Origin: Comamonas halotolerans
Lineage (GTDB): Bacteria > Pseudomonadota > Gammaproteobacteria > Burkholderiales > Burkholderiaceae_C
Direction of reading: 5' to 3'
Length of the DNA: 64,000 bases
Assembly: GCF_030162935.1 (NCBI RefSeq)
Contig: NZ_JASAUZ010000012.1
Location: 124,001 to 188,000, forward strand
The notes beneath the pieces are model-generated. The model was not told the origin of the DNA. It was given only the letters and a program-made list of their open reading frames with translations, and made no database searches. Below are positions 17,335 through 26,698 of the stretch, piece after piece (the stretch's first letter is position 1; every line of letters begins with the position of its first letter). The position numbers and the translations under genes were made by a program.

Positions 17335-18579
17335 TTATCCCTGCAATGCCTCATCCAGCACTTCCACCCAATGGCGCACGGGAACGCTGGAGCCGCTTTG
17401 CAAGTGTGCAATACAGCCAATATTGGCAGAAAGAATGGTGGTGGCCTGTGGTTCGGCCTCATCCAGTGCTTTCAGCTTGCGATCACGCAAGGTTTTCGAC
17501 AATACAGGCTGCAACACCGAATACGTGCCCGCCGAGCCACAGCACAAATGCGATTCAGTGCGCGAGGTACGCAATTGGAAGCCCAGCCGTTGCAGATTGG
17601 CCTCAACCACACCTTTGAGCTTTTGCGCATGCTGCAAGGTGCAAGGTGGGTGATAGGCCATGGGTTGCTGCGTCACTTGCACCTTGCCTTGGAGCTTGTC
17701 AGCCAGCTCGGGCAACATGGCAGGCAGCAGCTCGCTCACGTCCTGGGTCAAGGCGCTGATACGTGCTGCCTTGTCTGCATACGCGGGCTCATGGCGCAGG
17801 ATATGCCCCCAATCTTTGAGCATGGCGCCGCAACCGGAGGCATTGCTGACAATCGCCTCGACTTCACCGGCCTCGACCGCAGGCCACCATGCATCGATAT
17901 TGGCACGCATCTGGGCTTTGCCGCCATCATGGTCGTTGAGATGGTACTTCACCGCACCACAGCACTGGCTGCTTTTCACAACCACGCTTTGTATGCCCAC
18001 CGCATCCAGCACTCGCGCCGTGGCGTAATTGATGTTGGGCAACATGGCCGGTTGCACGCATCCCAGATGCAGCAGCACTTTGCGGGCATGCTGGCGTGTG
18101 GGCCAGACGCCATGCTCGCTCCTGGCTGGCACCTTGGCACGAATGCTTTCTGGCAGCAGGCTGCGCACGGATTGCCCCAGTTTCATGGCTGGGGAAAAAA
18201 GCGGTGAACTCAGCCCTTCTTTGAGCGCCCAGCGCTGCACGCGCTCGCCCAGGGGTCGCTGCACCTTCTCGTCCACCACCTTGCGGCCAATATCCACCAG
18301 ATGACCATATTGCACGCCGCTGGGGCATGTGCTCTCACAATTGCGACAGGTCAGGCAGCGATCCAGGTGTTCCTGCGTCGCACGTGTGGGGGCATGCCCT
18401 TCCAGCACCTGCTTGATCAGATAAATGCGCCCCCGCGGACCATCCAGCTCATCGCCTAATGTCTGGTAAGTGGGACATGTGGCCGTGCAAAATCCACAGT
18501 GCACACATTTGCGCAAGATGGCTTCCGCTTCCTGCCCTGCGAGCGTGCCCTGATACTCGGGTGCCAAATTAGTTTGCAT
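17335..18579 (-). CDS. glcF: Glycolate oxidase iron-sulfur subunit
   Basis: The 414-residue protein has two 4Fe-4S binding motifs (CVHCGFCTATCPTY near 21-34 and CLTCRNCESTCPSG near 75-88) and two CCG-type domains (HLGCVQP to SQCCGAVKYH, and HPPCTLQHAQ to SHLCCGSAGTYS) that handle a quinone or further cofactor. It passes electrons from the GlcD/GlcE flavoprotein at the membrane during glycolate to glyoxylate oxidation. It is the third gene of glcE-DUF1275-glcF with a 16-base gap. glcD is not in the window. Confidence 0.95.
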   Translation of the reverse strand: MQTNLAPEYQGTLAGQEAEAILRKCVHCGFCTATCPTYQTLGDELDGPRGRIYLIKQVLEGHAPTRATQEHLDRCLTCRNCESTCPSGVQYGHLVDIGRKVVDEKVQRPLGERVQRWALKEGLSSPLFSPAMKLGQSVRSLLPESIRAKVPARSEHGVWPTRQHARKVLLHLGCVQPAMLPNINYATARVLDAVGIQSVVVKSSQCCGAVKYHLNDHDGGKAQMRANIDAWWPAVEAGEVEAIVSNASGCGAMLKDWGHILRHEPAYADKAARISALTQDVSELLPAMLPELADKLQGKVQVTQQPMAYHPPCTLQHAQKLKGVVEANLQRLGFQLRTSRTESHLCCGSAGTYSVLQPVLSKTLRDRKLKALDEAEPQATTILSANIGCIAHLQSGSSVPVRHWVEVLDEALQG

Positions 18580-18595
18580 GGGGTTTGTCTCTTTT

Positions 18596-19366
18596 TTAGT
18601 AATCTGAATCCGAGGGGTTCCAGAATTTCTGCCAATGCCGCATGTCCGCCCATAGCGGCGGCAAGGACACAGCCATCAACAGCAAGGCCAGTGGTATGAC
18701 GCAGACAAAGCCCCAGCGTTGAAAGCCCGAAGCGCCTGCGACACCGCCCAACAAGAACATAGCCAACAGGCCCGCAAACAGCCGTACCCGCGACCAGTTG
18801 CTCTGTACGCGCTGCTCGGCATGGATGCCTGCATGGTTCCAGTACAGCATCTTGCCCAGCTCAATACCCAGATCGGTCACTACCCCAGTCATATGAGTAG
18901 TGCGGATTGTTGCCTGCGACATCTTGGTCAGCGTGGCGTTTTGTACGCCCATGGTGAAAGACAGGAGAAGCACTGTCAGCGGCACCGCAAAAAAAGTGGT
19001 CCAGCGCGTGGTCACCGCACCCACCAGCCCGAATATCAGCACCAACAGCGCCACCAGCAACAGCGGCAAGGCATAGGTGCTGCGCAAATGCATGTGGCGC
19101 GCCCAATTCACCAAAATTGCCGAGACCGCAGCGCCTGCCATAAAGGCCAGCAAGGCGCCCAGCGCGGCCAGCACCTGCGCGGTCTGCCCCAACACCAGGC
19201 TGTCGGCGAGCATGGACATAAAGCCCGTCATGTGCGAGGTATAGAGCTGCAGCACCAAAAAACCACCCGCATTGATGGCCCCGGCATTGAAAGCCATCAG
19301 ATACCCCAACGCACGATTGGTAGAACCTGTGCGGTGGGAATCCGTGAGATGGCGCAGTCTGCGCAT
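18596..19366 (-). CDS. YoaK/DUF1275 family membrane protein
   Basis: The 256-residue protein has six or seven hydrophobic segments and the family motifs AFNAGAINAGGFLVLQLYTSHMTG and MGVQNATLTKMSQATIRTTHMTGVVTDLGIELG, the duplicated GG..THMTG pattern of DUF1275. These are unstudied integral membrane proteins, suspected transporters. It sits between glcE (6 bases) and glcF (16 bases), so it is surely cotranscribed with them; glycolate or glyoxylate movement would fit but is inference. Confidence 0.85.
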   Translation of the reverse strand: MRRLRHLTDSHRTGSTNRALGYLMAFNAGAINAGGFLVLQLYTSHMTGFMSMLADSLVLGQTAQVLAALGALLAFMAGAAVSAILVNWARHMHLRSTYALPLLLVALLVLIFGLVGAVTTRWTTFFAVPLTVLLLSFTMGVQNATLTKMSQATIRTTHMTGVVTDLGIELGKMLYWNHAGIHAEQRVQSNWSRVRLFAGLLAMFLLGGVAGASGFQRWGFVCVIPLALLLMAVSLPPLWADMRHWQKFWNPSDSDY

Positions 19367-19372
19367 GCCGCT

Positions 19373-20491
19373 TTAAGCCGTTGTCCGGCCAGGATTCCAA
19401 ATACCTGCCGGATCAAAAGCCTGCTTGAGCTGGTTTTGGATGCGCAGCATGGCTGGCAACTGCATATCAAAAAGGGGAGCGCCGCTTATCTGATCTGCGC
19501 GCTCAGCGCGCCACAATACCGCGCTGCCGCCCACTTGCTGGGCCAGGGCCTTCAGCTGGTGCTCCATGGCTCTCGGAGCCTGCACCCAACGCACACCGCC
19601 GTGCCACTCCACCAGAGGCGCCTGCACACCGGCAGGCAACGTCAGCGCCGGTGTGGTTTGTGGCACCGACAAACGCCACAGGCAATGCTCTGCCGAGCGC
19701 CCAGCAAACCAGGGCAGGGTCTGCTCACCACATGCTCGCCAGTCTGCTGCGGCAAGCATGCTGTCCATGCGCTCTCCACCCATGGTTTGGCACGCAGCTT
19801 CCACGGCAGCCACCGCACCACGCAAACGCACATACAAGGTGCCCGCACCAGCGTCTTCCACCCAGCAACTGGCATTCAGCGGCAAAGGCTGCGCGCCCCA
19901 TTGATTCAATTGCTGCAAGGCCTGGTCCTGGCTCACTGCGCTAAACCGTAATGTCGCTTCTGCCGGGGCCACTGGCAGCACCTTGAGACTGACTTCGGTG
20001 ATCAGGCCCAGCGTGCCCCAGCTGCCCGCCATCAGGCGCGAAACGTCGTAACCTGCCACGTTTTTCATCACCGTGCCACCAAAACGCAGCAGTTCCGCTT
20101 TACCGTTGATCATTTCAATCCCCAGCACAAAATCGCGCACAGCACCAACGCTGGCACGTGCTGGCCCGCTCCAGCCGGCGGCCACCATGCCACCCACTGT
20201 AGCGACATCGCCCTCAGCGCCTGCAAAGTGTGGAGGCTCAAAAGCCAGGCACTGCCCCTGGGCCGCCAGTGCGGCTTCCAGCTCCACCAGCAGGGTCCCT
20301 GCGCGCACCGTCACCACGAGCTCACTGGGCTCATAGCTCACAATCCCGCTCAGGCTGCGGGTGTCCAGAACCTCGCCTTGCAACTGCAAGGCATGAAAGT
20401 CTTTGCTGCCCCCACCTCGAATGCGTAGTGGAGTTGGGTCAGCAAGGGCAGCGCGTACACGCTCGTGCGTCTGATGAAGGGCAGTATCCAT
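19373..20491 (-). CDS. glcE: Glycolate oxidase FAD-binding subunit GlcE
   Basis: The 372-residue protein has the FAD-linked oxidase N-terminal fold: LRIRGGGSKDF, EPSELVVTVRAGT, AGAEGDVATVGGMVAAGWSGP and the VMKNVAGYDVSRLMAGSWGTLG segment that cradles FAD. GlcE pairs with GlcD and GlcF. The ATG at 20491 gives the family start (MDTALHQTHERVRAAL); the longer frame to 20629 runs into the amtB terminator. Upstream is the end of amtB, so this operon starts with glcE rather than the usual glcD. Confidence 0.93.
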   Translation of the reverse strand: MDTALHQTHERVRAALADPTPLRIRGGGSKDFHALQLQGEVLDTRSLSGIVSYEPSELVVTVRAGTLLVELEAALAAQGQCLAFEPPHFAGAEGDVATVGGMVAAGWSGPARASVGAVRDFVLGIEMINGKAELLRFGGTVMKNVAGYDVSRLMAGSWGTLGLITEVSLKVLPVAPAEATLRFSAVSQDQALQQLNQWGAQPLPLNASCWVEDAGAGTLYVRLRGAVAAVEAACQTMGGERMDSMLAAADWRACGEQTLPWFAGRSAEHCLWRLSVPQTTPALTLPAGVQAPLVEWHGGVRWVQAPRAMEHQLKALAQQVGGSAVLWRAERADQISGAPLFDMQLPAMLRIQNQLKQAFDPAGIWNPGRTTA

Positions 20492-20584
20492 AAAGCGCAA
20501 TCGTAGCCGCGCTACAGCTTTTTTGCCTGTCACAGCTGCGTGAATTTTTTGAATGCTTCCCGTGAAGTGTGCCGCTGTGCGCAT

Positions 20585-20609
20585 AAAAAAACCGCCCCGT
20601 GGGGCGGTT
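20585..20609 (-). terminator. Rho-independent terminator of glnK-amtB
   Basis: An 8- to 9-bp GC stem (arms 20590-20597 and 20602-20609) followed on the minus strand by a T run. It lies 44 bases after the amtB stop. Confidence 0.85.
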
Positions 20610-20652
20610 GAGACAAACCACTCAGGCAACGCAAGCCGCCTGATCGCTCTGC

Positions 20653-21996
20653 TTAGCGGTTGTAGGCAGACTCACCGTGCGAGGTGATGTCCAGACCTTC
20701 GCGCTCAGCATCTTCAGCCACACGCAGACCCACCAGGATATCTGCGATCTTGAAGCAGATGAAGGAGACCACGCCACACCACACGATGGTGACGATCACG
20801 CTCTTGAACTGTACCCACACTTGGTGTGCCATGTTGAAGCCTTCTGGCTCCACGCCACCCAGACCCGCTGCGCAGAAGACGCCCGTCAAGATGGCCCCCA
20901 GGATACCGCCCACACCGTGCACACCGAACACATCGCACACATCGTCCACCTTCAGCATACGCTTCAGGCCAGACACACCCCACAGGCACAGAGGGCCAGC
21001 AATCAGACCCATCACGATGGAGCCCATGGGGCCCACAAAACCCGCAGCAGGAGTGATAGTCACCAGACCGGCCACCGCGCCGGAGGCAGCACCCAGCATG
21101 GAAGCCTTCCCCTTGTGCATGCTTTCTGCCACGATCCAGGCCACCGCTGCAGCGCCCGTTGCCAAAATGGTGTTGATGAAAGCCAGGCCCGCGGTACCGT
21201 TGGCTGCACCTGCAGAGCCTGCGTTGAAGCCAAACCAGCCCACCCACAGTAGCGACGCACCCACCATGGTCAAGGTCAGGCTGTGCGGAGGCAGCGCTTC
21301 CTTGCCGAATCCAATGCGCTTGCCCACCATGTAGGCGCCCACCAGGCCTGCCACAGCGGCGTTGATGTGCACCACAGTGCCGCCTGCAAAGTCCAGCGCG
21401 CCATCTTCAGCCAGCAGGCCACCGCCCCAGACCATATGCGCCATGGGGATGTAGCTGAAGGTGAACCACAGCACGGAGAAGATCATCACGGCAGAGAACT
21501 TGATGCGCTCGGCAAAAGCACCCACGATCAGCGCAACAGTGATGGCCGCAAAGGTGGACTGGAAGGCCGCGAACACATACTCGGGGATGGTGCTCAGCGC
21601 CGAGGAAATAGTGTCCGGCGTGATACCAGCCAGGAACAGTTTGCTGAAGTTGCCATAGAACTTGCCTTCACCGCCGAAAGTCAGCGAAAAACCGTAGATG
21701 GCCCACAGCACGGTAATCAGCGAGAAGATGGTGAACACCTGCGCCAGCACGGACAGCATGTTCTTGGAGCGCACCAAACCGCCATAGAACAGAGCCAGGC
21801 CAGGAATGATCATCAGGATCACCAGCATGGTGGAGGTCAGCATCCAGGCTGTATCACCAGAATCAAGTGCTGGCGCCGCCTCCACAGCGGCTTCAGCCAC
21901 CGCAGCTACAGCAGGCGCAGCCTCTTGAGCGAAAGCACCGGTCGCAGCGGCCATCAGGCCCAGCCCCAGTGAGATTGCAGGAAGCGATTTTTTCAT
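20653..21996 (-). CDS. amtB: Ammonium transporter AmtB
   Basis: The 447-residue protein has a cleavable signal (ends AFAQ near residue 24), then eleven membrane helices of the Amt/Rh family. Landmarks include DTAWMLTSTMLVILMIIPGLALFYGG, the FAERIKFSAVMIFSVLWFTFSYIPMAHMVWGGG region with the Trp and Ser of the recruitment site, and VHINAAVAGLVG and DVFGVHGVGGILG with the twin pore histidines. It takes up ammonium and is blocked by GlnK. It follows glnK by 26 bases, a near-universal pairing. Confidence 0.97.
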   Translation of the reverse strand: MKKSLPAISLGLGLMAAATGAFAQEAAPAVAAVAEAAVEAAPALDSGDTAWMLTSTMLVILMIIPGLALFYGGLVRSKNMLSVLAQVFTIFSLITVLWAIYGFSLTFGGEGKFYGNFSKLFLAGITPDTISSALSTIPEYVFAAFQSTFAAITVALIVGAFAERIKFSAVMIFSVLWFTFSYIPMAHMVWGGGLLAEDGALDFAGGTVVHINAAVAGLVGAYMVGKRIGFGKEALPPHSLTLTMVGASLLWVGWFGFNAGSAGAANGTAGLAFINTILATGAAAVAWIVAESMHKGKASMLGAASGAVAGLVTITPAAGFVGPMGSIVMGLIAGPLCLWGVSGLKRMLKVDDVCDVFGVHGVGGILGAILTGVFCAAGLGGVEPEGFNMAHQVWVQFKSVIVTIVWCGVVSFICFKIADILVGLRVAEDAEREGLDITSHGESAYNR

Positions 21997-22022
21997 GTCA
22001 GTCTCTTGCGTAATGGGTTGCG

Positions 22023-22475
<453 letters not shown>

Positions 22476-22495
22476 TCAAAACAAAACAATGCAAC

Positions 22496-22512
22496 AGCAC
22501 CAAATTGGTGCA
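22496..22512 (-). promoter_or_regulatory. NtrC binding site upstream of glnK
   Basis: GCACCA-AAT-TGGTGC is a perfect 6-3-6 inverted repeat that matches the NtrC box consensus (TGCACCA-N3-TGGTGCA). It is centred about 97 bases before the predicted sigma-54 start, a normal enhancer distance. Confidence 0.8.
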
Positions 22513-22566
22513 AACCAAAGCCGGATTTGCTGCTTTTTTACGCACCTTTTTAGGGAGAAAAACTGT

Positions 22567-24105
22567 ATGAGCCTGGCTTGCGTGCAAAGTCGTGCACTTT
22601 TGGGACTGCAAGCACTGTCTGTCACCGTTGAGGTGCACTTGGCCAACGGCCTGCCCAGTTTCTCTCTGGTGGGGTTGGCGGAGGTAGAAGTCAAAGAAGC
22701 CCGCGAGAGGGTGCGCTGCGCCATTGCCAACAGCGGTCTGGAATTTCCCAGCAACAAGCGCATCACCGTCAACCTTGCTCCCGCAGACCTGCCCAAGGAT
22801 TCCGGCAGATTCGACTTACCGATTGCGTTAGGCATCCTGGCAGCCAGCAAGCAAATTGACGCTGCACGCCTGCAAGGCTGGGAATTTGCGGGCGAACTTT
22901 CGCTCTCTGGTGATCTGCGTGCGGTACGTGGTGCCCTGGCCACCAGCTTGGCATTGCACCTGCAGGGCGAACTCGCCCGCCTGGTGCTGCCCATGGACAG
23001 CGCCGCAGAAGCGGCCTGCGCGCCTCAAGCCGAGGTTTATGGCGCCACGCACCTGCTGGATGTGGTGGCCCAGTTCCTGCCTGCGCAGGCGCAAAGTGAT
23101 GCACTCCCGTCCTCTGGTTGGCAGCACTTGCAAGCGCCTGCCGTCGCGCCCCCCGCGGCAGGGCCGGACATGCTCGACGTCAAAGGGCAGGCTCCTGCCA
23201 AACGCGCCCTGGAAATAGCTGCAGCGGGGCAGCATGGCGTGTTGATGGTTGGCCCTCCTGGCTCTGGAAAATCCATGCTGGCCCAGCGCTTTGCGGGCTT
23301 GCTGCCACCGATGAGCACACAGGAAGCTGTGGAAAGTGCTGCAATTGCCAGTGTCTGCGGTCGCTTCAAACCCGAGGAGTGGGGCCTGCGCCGCACGGCC
23401 AATCCGCATCACACGGCCAGCGCCGTGGCCTTGGTCGGCGGTGGCTCACCCCCAAAACCCGGTGAGATTTCCTACGCCCACCACGGCACACTGTTTCTTG
23501 ACGAGTTTCCTGAATTCTCGCGCAGCGCTCTGGAGGCGCTTCGAGAGCCCCTGGAGACCGGTCGCATCACCATTGCCCGTGCATCGCATAGCACGGAGTT
23601 TCCAGCACGCTTTCAACTGATCGCGGCCATGAACCCCTGCCCTTGCGGCTTTTGGGGCAGCACCCAGCGCACCTGTCGCTGCACCCCCGATCAGGTGGCT
23701 CGCTACCAAAGCAAGCTCAGCGGCCCCTTGCTCGATCGCATTGATCTCCATGTGGAAGTGACGCACATTCCTGCGCACGATCTGCTGAGCAAGCACCAGG
23801 ATGAACCCACTTCAGTCATTCGAGACCGCGTCACACTGGCGCGCCAACGTGCACTGTCGCGCCAAGGATGCAGCAACCAGATGCTGCAAGGCGATGCCCT
23901 GGCTCAGCATCTGCACCTGGAAGACGGTGCCGCGCAGCTGTTGCGCAAAGCCGCAGACCGGCTGGGCTGGAGTAGCCGTGCCACTCACCGTGCGTTGCGC
24001 GTGGCACGCACCATCGCCGACCTGGCCGCCAGCTCCACGATTGGCAACGCACACATTGCCGAGGCCATGCAATACCGGCGTGCACTGCTGCACACCGCGG
24101 CTTAA
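22567..24105 (+). CDS. comM: YifB/ComM family Mg-chelatase-like AAA+ ATPase
   Basis: The 512-residue protein has an N-terminal Lon-protease-like ChlI domain (about 1-170), an AAA+ Mg-chelatase core with Walker A VGPPGSGKS (228-236) and Walker B TLFLDEFPEFS, a four-Cys zinc site (CPCGFWG...CRC), and a C-terminal helical domain. ComM is a branch-migration helicase used in natural transformation; in non-competent species its role is recombination in general. The ATG at 22567 follows AGGGAG. It diverges from glnK, so its promoter shares the NtrC region. Confidence 0.93.
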   Translation: MSLACVQSRALLGLQALSVTVEVHLANGLPSFSLVGLAEVEVKEARERVRCAIANSGLEFPSNKRITVNLAPADLPKDSGRFDLPIALGILAASKQIDAARLQGWEFAGELSLSGDLRAVRGALATSLALHLQGELARLVLPMDSAAEAACAPQAEVYGATHLLDVVAQFLPAQAQSDALPSSGWQHLQAPAVAPPAAGPDMLDVKGQAPAKRALEIAAAGQHGVLMVGPPGSGKSMLAQRFAGLLPPMSTQEAVESAAIASVCGRFKPEEWGLRRTANPHHTASAVALVGGGSPPKPGEISYAHHGTLFLDEFPEFSRSALEALREPLETGRITIARASHSTEFPARFQLIAAMNPCPCGFWGSTQRTCRCTPDQVARYQSKLSGPLLDRIDLHVEVTHIPAHDLLSKHQDEPTSVIRDRVTLARQRALSRQGCSNQMLQGDALAQHLHLEDGAAQLLRKAADRLGWSSRATHRALRVARTIADLAASSTIGNAHIAEAMQYRRALLHTAA

Positions 24106-24322
24106 GCACGGCCAGCACCGCCTCCATGCTGGTGAGTCATCCTCCCCTGCTGACTGACAAGCTTGGCTCTCCCGTTCGCAATGACTGTCTCAAAGGCAAG
24201 ATGCCCGCGTTTCGCAGGCATCATGGGGGCATGAGGCAAAACAGTGCGGCCACAAGCTTGTATGGTGGCTATCAAGCTTGGAATGGTTTTATGCACTCCA
24301 ATGCAATAGTTGCCTGAACTGA
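24106..24322. other. Convergent intergenic region with three CAAGCTTG copies
   Basis: 217 bases between comM and the PepSY gene. The 8-base palindrome CAAGCTTG occurs at 24158-24165, 24253-24260 and 24273-24280. No terminator with a T tract or RNA gene is evident. Confidence 0.4.
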
Positions 24323-25966
24323 TTAAGTCGGGGCTTTGCTTGTTCCATCCGTTGCACCCGCCTGCGATGTTTTGGCCGACCACACGCTGTCAGCCGGACC
24401 ACTGCGCACCCGGCGGGCCGTGGCCCGAGCCATCCAAACCAATGCCAACGTGCCCGTGATGGCGGTGGCATCAACCCCTAGCCATGATGCGCTCATCCAT
24501 GCACCGGTATCAGGCATAGCCCAGCCTAGCAACGATGACAGCGGAATCACTGCTGTGCAGACGGCGGCAGTCCACAGCAAATGCACCGAAGCTCTGGCCC
24601 CACCGCGTGCGAATGCCCAACCGATGCAAGCAAAGAATGCGACGTAGTAGATGCCCATATGCCAAGCCGCCAGGTCATCAACCCGGCCAGGCAGCCATTT
24701 GGCTGCAGCCATGGTCAGCGAGATGCCCGATACGCAGCCCAGGCACACGCCGACGCTGGCTGCCGCCATCAGGTACGTATCACGCCGCTGCGTCGGCAGC
24801 GCCGCACCCTTGCGCTGAGCCTTGCGCCGTGTTTCCACCCACAGCAGATTGCCACTGTAAAACAGCCAGGCACCGGCCAGTCCAAGCAAGAAATACATCC
24901 ATCCCACCACCCAGCCACCAAACGACGCCATGTGCAACGCAAAGAAGCTGCTGATGATCAAATTGGGGGTGGTTTGCCCGCCAGACAAATAATCTTTGGA
25001 CAACAACTCCCCGGTGTAGGGATCCAACATGGCAAAGCCGCCGACAGCGCGTGGTGAGATGCCTTCGGGATGGTGACCCCATACGCGCACCGTGGGCTTG
25101 GGACCAGTGACCTGGGCATATTGCAGGCGATTGGGAACAAAACCGGGAGAGGCGTCGCGGGCCAGCTGTACGAGCCGCGAAGGTGGCAGCATTCGGGCAG
25201 GGTCATTCACCACCGCAGAGGACTTGCCACCTGGGGGCCGGGCAGCGGTTTGCGACCAGCGACCTTCATAGAGGAACTGGTCTTGTACTTCGAAAATCTG
25301 GTCATGAAAAGCAAACACGACAGCGCTCAAAGCCATGACAAGGTGAAACGGCAGGCTGACGATGCCTACAACGTTGTGCGCATCCAGCCACATACGCTTG
25401 AGATTGCGGCCCACGCGCATTGCAAAAAAATCTTTGACCAGCGATGGCAATAACACGATCACCCCCGACACCAGCGCCACGAAATACAGCGCAGAGATCA
25501 CGCCCATGAACCAGCGGTTGGCATCGGAGTCGAACGGCAAGCCCACGACGCGGTGGAGTGTGTCAATCAACTCCACCAGTCTGGCTGGTGGCTGCTCATT
25601 CACCTGCAGCGTGCCATCGCTGGCCAGCTCGGCGCGGTAGTGGCGCACTGCGCTTTCGTCGTGGTCACCGGCCTTGGGGTCGCGCACCTGCCATTCCACT
25701 CGCGGCACGGCGCTGTCGCCCTCCAGGTGCACCACCGCGCCACGTGCAGCGGCCGGAGTGCTGGCCATGGCGCGTGCAATCAAGGGCTGGACTGCGTCCA
25801 TGGGCACCACTTGCACCATGGCGGCCGGCGGTGTCACCCAATGGCGAATGGGCTCCTTGAACACCGTCAGAGCCCCAGCATAGAACGCAATGAACAAGGC
25901 CATGCCGCTAAGGATGCCCGTCCAGGTATGCACGGATTTGTAGATGCGGATGTAGTCTGCTCTCAT
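24323..25966 (-). CDS. PepSY-associated membrane protein (iron uptake)
   Basis: The 547-residue protein starts with a membrane helix (VHTWTGILSGMALFIAFYAGALTVF), has large periplasmic loops and further helices to about residue 500; WTGILSG and HNVVGIVSLPFHLVMALSAVVFAF are typical of the PepSY_TM family found in siderophore loci, some of which reduce ferric siderophores. Its ATG (25966) follows GGGAG and overlaps the DUF3649 stop by 4 bases, so it is translationally coupled to the iron-uptake genes upstream. Ferric-reductase activity is inference from context. Confidence 0.85.
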   Translation of the reverse strand: MRADYIRIYKSVHTWTGILSGMALFIAFYAGALTVFKEPIRHWVTPPAAMVQVVPMDAVQPLIARAMASTPAAARGAVVHLEGDSAVPRVEWQVRDPKAGDHDESAVRHYRAELASDGTLQVNEQPPARLVELIDTLHRVVGLPFDSDANRWFMGVISALYFVALVSGVIVLLPSLVKDFFAMRVGRNLKRMWLDAHNVVGIVSLPFHLVMALSAVVFAFHDQIFEVQDQFLYEGRWSQTAARPPGGKSSAVVNDPARMLPPSRLVQLARDASPGFVPNRLQYAQVTGPKPTVRVWGHHPEGISPRAVGGFAMLDPYTGELLSKDYLSGGQTTPNLIISSFFALHMASFGGWVVGWMYFLLGLAGAWLFYSGNLLWVETRRKAQRKGAALPTQRRDTYLMAAASVGVCLGCVSGISLTMAAAKWLPGRVDDLAAWHMGIYYVAFFACIGWAFARGGARASVHLLWTAAVCTAVIPLSSLLGWAMPDTGAWMSASWLGVDATAITGTLALVWMARATARRVRSGPADSVWSAKTSQAGATDGTSKAPT

Positions 25967-26304
25967 GTCAGGCTCCCTGCTTTCAACCAGCACCAAACAC
26001 TCAGGGCCAGGACATTGATGCCACCCAACCACAACCAGGCACGCAAACCTGTCTCAAACAGGTACACCAGGGACTGCACCAACAGCCAGACCGGAGGTAC
26101 CAGCCACATGACGAGCTGACTGCTGACGGGCAACGGCATGCCGTGCAGCAGTGCCGCCAGGATGCCGCTGACAATCAGCGACAAGCTCAGCCCCAGCACT
26201 GTCCCTGCCAAAGTTTTGGTCAACCAGGCTGGTTGTATCGGCTTGAGTTTTACGGTGGCGCGCAAGGAAGGGCCGCCCTCAGGGTCAATGTGAACGTCGG
26301 CCAT
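25963..26304 (-). CDS. DUF3649-like small membrane protein
   Basis: The 113-residue protein has three hydrophobic helices (about 34-54, 60-83 and 90-110) with PPVWLLVQSLVYLF and a Trp-rich end. Small proteins of this form, often labelled iron transporter/DUF3649, stand between a DUF3325 gene and a PepSY gene after TonB receptors in betaproteobacteria. The start ATG at 26304 is used; it lies inside the preceding gene (20-base overlap), and its own stop overlaps the next ATG by 4. Confidence 0.65.
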   Translation of the reverse strand: MADVHIDPEGGPSLRATVKLKPIQPAWLTKTLAGTVLGLSLSLIVSGILAALLHGMPLPVSSQLVMWLVPPVWLLVQSLVYLFETGLRAWLWLGGINVLALSVWCWLKAGSLT

Positions 26305-26557
26305 GAACCCACACTCCAACATAGGGAAGGACGGCCAGCACCAGCATCACCGCAGTCAGAGTGACCAAGCTGGCAGTCAGGCGGTGCAATCCACTACTGA
26401 ACCCCAGCCACCCTGCAAGCAAGAGCGCTCCGCTACCCCCTCGCGCGACAAGGGCAGGCCAAGGAGAGGCGAACATTTTTTGGTGCGGCGATGCGGCATA
26501 GATGCACATACAGGCCGCAGTAGTGAGGGCCAGGCCCAGGAAGATGGAGAAAGGCAT
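26285..26557 (-). CDS. DUF3325-like small membrane protein
   Basis: The 90-residue protein has three hydrophobic segments, starting MPFSIFLGLALTTAACMCIYA, with ASPHQKMFASPWPA between the first and second helix, the conserved SPHQ segment of the DUF3325 family in iron loci. It is the first gene after the TonB-dependent receptor (141-base gap) and overlaps the next gene by 20 bases. The longer open frame to 26674 crosses the intergenic hairpin and is unlikely. Confidence 0.65.
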   Translation of the reverse strand: MPFSIFLGLALTTAACMCIYAASPHQKMFASPWPALVARGGSGALLLAGWLGFSSGLHRLTASLVTLTAVMLVLAVLPYVGVWVHGRRSH

Positions 26558-26588
26558 GGTGAACAAGGCACAAACAAAGTCAGGGTAA

Positions 26589-26622
26589 CGGAGCGCTACG
26601 CAATACGGTGCAGAGCGCTCCG
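26589..26622 (-). repeat. Inverted repeat between receptor gene and downstream iron genes
   Basis: A perfect 9-bp inverted repeat CGGAGCGCT / AGCGCTCCG with a 16-base spacer lies between the receptor stop and the DUF3325 gene. There is no T tract, so it is more likely a processing or stabilising stem than a terminator. Confidence 0.5.
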
Positions 26623-26698
26623 ATGGATCAAATCCATGATGGCCGGGCGATCCATGCAATGGAGCTGCATGCACCGCCCGATTGAGCTATGGCGCTCT

